From positions 1 to 8,026 of the forward strand of contig JAEWKX010000176.1 in assembly GCA_023393575.1 (NCBI GenBank): DNA of 8,026 nt, given 5' to 3'. Below the pieces are notes generated by a model. The model was given only the letters and a program-made list of their open reading frames with translations. It did not search any database and was not told where the DNA came from. Made by a program: the position numbers and the translations under genes. The DNA is from Pseudomonadota bacterium. GTDB lineage: Bacteria; Pseudomonadota; Alphaproteobacteria; Rhizobiales; Rhizobiaceae. Shown here one piece after another: positions 5,271 to 8,026 of the stretch; position 1 is the first letter of the stretch, and each line of letters begins with the position of its first letter.

Positions 5271-5904
5271 ATACCTTCGCCATACCTCGATTTATGCCCT
5301 GCTGATGGCGGCCGTCGTCGTCGCATCGAACTTCTTCGTCCAGTTTCCCCTTTCCGGAACGCTGTTCGGCATCCGGCTCGGGGACCTGCTGACCTGGGGT
5401 GCGTTCACCTATCCCGTCGCCTTCCTCGTCACCGACCTCACCAACCGGCAGTTCGGCCCCTCCATCGCCCGGCGTGTCGTGTTCGCCGGATTCGTCGTCG
5501 GTGTAGCGGTGTCCTTCTGGACCTCCGTGCCGCGGATCGCCATCGCCTCCGGCACGGCCTTCCTGATCGGCCAGCTTCTCGACATCTCGGTCTTCAACCG
5601 CCTGCGCCGACAGGCCTGGTGGCAGGCGCCGCTCGCAGGATCGCTCGCCGGCTCGGCACTCGACACGCTGCTGTTCTTCTCGCTCGCCTTCGCATCCGTC
5701 TTCATGGTCCTCGGTGCGAACGATTCCTTCGCCATCGAATGGGCCCCACTCCTCGGCGTACTGTCCCTGGAGGCACCACGCTGGGTCTCGTGGGCGTTGG
5801 GGGACCTGAGCGTGAAGGTGCTGGTCGGCTTCGTGATGCTCCTGCCCTACGGCGCCCTGATGAGCGTTTTGAAGCCAATGCCGCCGGCCAAGGTTACAAA
5901 CTGA
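5266..5904 (+). CDS. yhhQ: Queuosine precursor transporter (YhhQ/COG1738 family)
   Basis: The 212-residue inner-membrane protein has about six hydrophobic segments. Characteristic blocks are FTYPVAFLVTDLTNRQFG (47-64), RIAIASGTAFLIGQLLDI (90-107), the SVFNRLRR loop (108-115) and PLAGSLAGSALDTLLFFSLAF (122-142). This is the YhhQ/QPTR family formerly called VUT. E. coli YhhQ takes up the 7-deazaguanine precursors preQ0 and preQ1, which are used to make queuosine in the wobble position of GUN tRNAs. The ATG at 5266 is set by the AGGA element seven bases before it, and it lies within the riboswitch-like structure. No convincing promoter is visible between the rpmB terminator and the gene, so it may depend on read-through or on a weak promoter overlapping the terminator. 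It is convergent with the phytase-like gene. Confidence 0.9.
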   Translation: MRYLRHTSIYALLMAAVVVASNFFVQFPLSGTLFGIRLGDLLTWGAFTYPVAFLVTDLTNRQFGPSIARRVVFAGFVVGVAVSFWTSVPRIAIASGTAFLIGQLLDISVFNRLRRQAWWQAPLAGSLAGSALDTLLFFSLAFASVFMVLGANDSFAIEWAPLLGVLSLEAPRWVSWALGDLSVKVLVGFVMLLPYGALMSVLKPMPPAKVTN

Positions 5905-5910
5905 AAGAAG

Positions 5911-5936
5911 CCGGGCGGCGTCAATCCGCCAGCCGG
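5911..5936 (-). terminator. Possible terminator hairpin for the cobT-phytase-like operon
   Basis: A bulged inverted repeat pairs CCGG (5911-5914) with CCGG (5933-5936) and GCGG (5915-5918) with CCGC (5926-5929). Read on the minus strand it is followed by CTTCTTTC, a modest pyrimidine tract. The stop codon of the phytase-like gene lies in the loop. It sits between two convergent genes, where a terminator is expected, but the tract is weak. Confidence 0.35.
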
Positions 5937-6919
5937 AATTCCAGCATCAGGTTGCGCTGCAGGAAGGACCGGTTGTCGTCCGAGACGACGATGATGCGGA
6001 TCTCGCCGTTCTCGCTGAGAACGTCGAGCCCTTCCATGTTGTCGATCTCGGCGCCCATGTCCGCCTCGACCAGCACATTCCCGTCCACCAGCGCTCCCGG
6101 CTGGATGGAATTTCCCGCGATGCGCCGCATGCGCATACCCACGCCTGCCACGAGGCTGAACCTGCGCTCCAGCAATATGAGGTCGCCGTCGGGTAGAAAT
6201 GCTCCGTCGGTCACCGCCCAGGGCTCTTGCCTGGCCACCTTGAAGATGCCCTTGTTCGGCCCGTCCAGGATTGCTGCGAACAGGTTGCCGTCGCCATCGA
6301 TGCTCTGCTCGGAGACCGCCACCAGCGCTCCGGCAAGAGGTCCGTCCGCCGGCGAGGCCGCAATCGTTTCGATGCCGCCATTGGCACGCAGTTCATGCCG
6401 GGGGATCACCATGTCGACGGGTTGCGGCCTTGCGCCCGCATATCCGGGGTCCGGATAGGCATCGATCCGGTGCCGGCGCTCATAGCTGACGATCAGCCGG
6501 CCCGGCTGCAGCGCGAGCCCTTCCGAATCCATGTCGAACTTGGAGGACGCGCGGCCTCTCGCATCGAGCATTGCGCTGATGGACAGGGAAGAGAGGCCGG
6601 ATAAACGATCCTTCGCATCGCGCTCGATGGTTCCCGTCATCCAGTCGCCGGTGTCGAGCACCGCGATGAAATCGCGGCCGTTCGGGCGGAATCGAATGGC
6701 GGATACGCCGCCGAGCCGGCTATCGACGGAGGAGTATTGCAGACCTCCGACAAATTCCAGCGCGCCAAAGCGGGTCTCGTCCGACCCTGCCTTGAACTGC
6801 CGGATGATCTTGGCTTCTACGGGCGCATGGTCTGTGGCAGGCGCGACGGGAAGGGCGAGCAATGACGCAAGGATCGGCGCAAGAAGCAGGCTCCGGCGCA
6901 TTGTACGGAGGTCCGTCAC
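5921..6919 (-). CDS. Secreted phytase-like / esterase-like beta-propeller protein
   Basis: A 332-residue exported protein. Residues 7-29 form a clear signal peptide (MRRS, then a leucine/alanine core to about APA). The rest matches the Phytase-like family (Pfam PF13449, 'esterase-like activity of phytase'), seen as repeated propeller strands: [22 protein letters not shown] (72-93), DMDSEGLAL (129-137) with VSYERRHRI following, [16 protein letters not shown] (238-253) and DNMEGLDV (293-300). The two acidic EGL motifs are the family's most conserved positions. Phytase or phosphodiesterase activity is not established for this group, so a phosphate-scavenging role is only possible. I set the start at GTG 6919, whose GTGA overlaps the cobT stop by 4 bp; ATG 6901 (MRRSLLL) gives an equally good signal peptide. 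Neither has a strong Shine-Dalgarno, which fits translational coupling to cobT. Confidence 0.82.
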   Translation of the reverse strand: MTDLRTMRRSLLLAPILASLLALPVAPATDHAPVEAKIIRQFKAGSDETRFGALEFVGGLQYSSVDSRLGGVSAIRFRPNGRDFIAVLDTGDWMTGTIERDAKDRLSGLSSLSISAMLDARGRASSKFDMDSEGLALQPGRLIVSYERRHRIDAYPDPGYAGARPQPVDMVIPRHELRANGGIETIAASPADGPLAGALVAVSEQSIDGDGNLFAAILDGPNKGIFKVARQEPWAVTDGAFLPDGDLILLERRFSLVAGVGMRMRRIAGNSIQPGALVDGNVLVEADMGAEIDNMEGLDVLSENGEIRIIVVSDDNRSFLQRNLMLEFRLAD

Positions 6920-8026
6920 CCGGCGCGCCGCATCCTGGCCCCGCCCCGGCTGCCCTTCTCCTCGAACAGCGCGGCAAGCTGCTCCGTCATCGCTCCTGCG
7001 AGTTCGTCGGCATCCACGATAGTGACAGCCTTGCGGTAGTAGCGTGTGACGTCGTGGCCGATGCCGATCGCCAGAAGCTCCACCGGTGAACGCATCTCGA
7101 TCTGCTCGATCACCGCACGCAGGTGCCGCTCCAGGTAATTGCCCGGATTGACCGAGAGGGTGGAATCATCGACCGGTGCGCCATCCGAGATCATCATCAG
7201 GATCTTGCGCTGCTCCGGCCGGCCGATCAGCCGGTTGTGCGCCCACATCAACGCTTCGCCGTCGATGTTCTCCTTGAGCAGGCCTTCCCGCATCATCAGT
7301 CCGAGGTTGCGGCGGGAGCGGCGCCAGGGCGCATCGGCCGACTTGTAGACGATATGGCGCAGATCGTTCAGGCGGCCCGGATTGGCCGGTTTGCCGTTCG
7401 TCAGCCAACTCTCCCGCGACTGGCCACCCTTCCAGGCTTTGGTGGTGAAGCCGAGGATCTCGACCTTGACGCCGCAGCGTTCCAGCGTGCGCGCGAGAAT
7501 ATCGGCACAGGTTGCCGCCACCGTGATCGGCCGCCCGCGCATGGAGCCCGAATTGTCAAGGACCAGTGACACCACCGTGTCGCGGAATTGCGTATCCCGC
7601 TCCTTCTTGAAGGAGAGCGGCTGCATGGGATCGATGATCAGCCGGACAAGCCTCGCGGGATCGAGGTAGCCCTCTTCGAGATCAAAGTCCCAGGAGCGGT
7701 TCTGCTGCGCCATCAGCCGTCGCTGCAGACGGTTCGCCAACCGACCGACAGCGCCCTGCAGATGCGCCAGTTGCTTGTCCAGGAACGCACGCAGGCGGTC
7801 GAGTTCGGCTTCATCGCAGAGTTCCTCCGCAAGAACCTCCTCATCGAATTCCTGCGTGAAGATGCGGTAGTCGACCTTCTCGTTGAAGTCGTCGAACGGG
7901 GTATGCGGCCGGCGCGTCTCGCCGGGCGTCTCGGAATGGTCGTCCGCCTCGTCCGATATTTCGTCGTCGGACATCTCGGCGCCGTCCATTTCCCCTTCGT
8001 CCATCTCGTCGTCGGCAGCTTCGCTC
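6916..8026 (-). CDS. cobT: Aerobic cobaltochelatase subunit CobT, C-terminal part (runs off the right edge)
   Basis: CobT forms, with the AAA+ protein CobS, the chaperone-like complex that drives CobN to insert cobalt into hydrogenobyrinic acid a,c-diamide in aerobic cobalamin synthesis. The window holds the last 369 codons of a protein usually about 630 residues long. The visible part begins in the acidic linker (many D/E, for example [12 protein letters not shown]), followed by a helical region and a C-terminal von Willebrand A domain. The MIDAS metal site is complete: DNSGS (encoded around 7557-7543), TTKAWKG and SDGAPVDD. Cytosolic. The reading frame is open to base 8026, so the start and N-terminus lie outside. 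Its TGA stop overlaps the GTG of the phytase-like gene by 4 bp. cobS would be expected just upstream, beyond the right edge; this cannot be seen. Confidence 0.96.
   Translation of the reverse strand, partial: SEAADDEMDEGEMDGAEMSDDEISDEADDHSETPGETRRPHTPFDDFNEKVDYRIFTQEFDEEVLAEELCDEAELDRLRAFLDKQLAHLQGAVGRLANRLQRRLMAQQNRSWDFDLEEGYLDPARLVRLIIDPMQPLSFKKERDTQFRDTVVSLVLDNSGSMRGRPITVAATCADILARTLERCGVKVEILGFTTKAWKGGQSRESWLTNGKPANPGRLNDLRHIVYKSADAPWRRSRRNLGLMMREGLLKENIDGEALMWAHNRLIGRPEQRKILMMISDGAPVDDSTLSVNPGNYLERHLRAVIEQIEMRSPVELLAIGIGHDVTRYYRKAVTIVDADELAGAMTEQLAALFEEKGSRGGARMRRAG

Noticed and set aside
5619..6458. Open frame of 279 codons on the plus strand spanning the transporter end and the phytase-like gene
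   Set aside because: It crosses the convergent boundary of two well-supported genes and encodes an Arg/Ser-rich product without motifs.
6916..8026. Cobalamin riboswitch associated with cobT
   Set aside because: The upstream end of the cob operon is outside the window and no B12-box-like sequence was noticed in the visible part.

Overview
The window looks like chromosomal core sequence from a Rhizobiaceae-type alphaproteobacterium (Rhizobium, Ensifer, Shinella or a relative). It is GC-rich and densely coded. Its L28, GloB, CobT and HisC N-terminus all have a rhizobial flavour, and CobT implies the aerobic (cobalt-late) cobalamin pathway. I see no insertion sequence, prophage, CRISPR array, tRNA, rRNA or other sign of recent transfer. 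The genus is an inference from memory of protein families, not from a search.

Layout, left to right. (1) 1-955, minus strand: the first 35 codons of hisC and, upstream of it, a SAM-dependent methyltransferase-like gene. (2) 1042-2264, plus strand: gloB (glyoxalase II) followed 14 bp later by a Cupin_5/DUF985 gene. These run divergently from the methyltransferase out of an 86-bp region with overlapping promoter candidates. (3) 2256-4606, minus strand: a three-gene run in the order DUF3108 secreted protein, YddG-like DMT exporter, YhhN/TMEM86 lysoplasmalogenase-like membrane protein. Its last gene overlaps the cupin gene tail-to-tail by 9 bp. (4) 4607-4864: the largest gene-free stretch (258 bp), holding a good sigma70-type rpmB promoter, a palindrome in the rpmB leader and hairpins upstream of the DUF3108 gene. 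(5) 4865-5904, plus strand: rpmB, a strong intrinsic terminator, then a queuosine-precursor transporter gene whose translation start lies inside a preQ1-I-like riboswitch. (6) 5921-8026, minus strand: cobT (C-terminal two thirds only) overlapped by 4 bp by a secreted phytase-like/esterase-like protein. There is no gene-free stretch longer than 300 bp.

How the genes fit together. Most are independent housekeeping functions: histidine biosynthesis, methylglyoxal detoxification, ribosome assembly, queuosine precursor uptake, cobalt insertion into cobalamin. The clearest regulatory story is the transporter. A compact hairpin with an A-rich tail sits directly on its ribosome-binding site and AUG, with the geometry of a translational preQ1-I riboswitch, so the cell would stop making the importer when the queuosine precursor is plentiful. 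The most obscure unit is the DUF3108-exporter-lysoplasmalogenase run, which hints at an envelope or export function that cannot be assigned from sequence alone.
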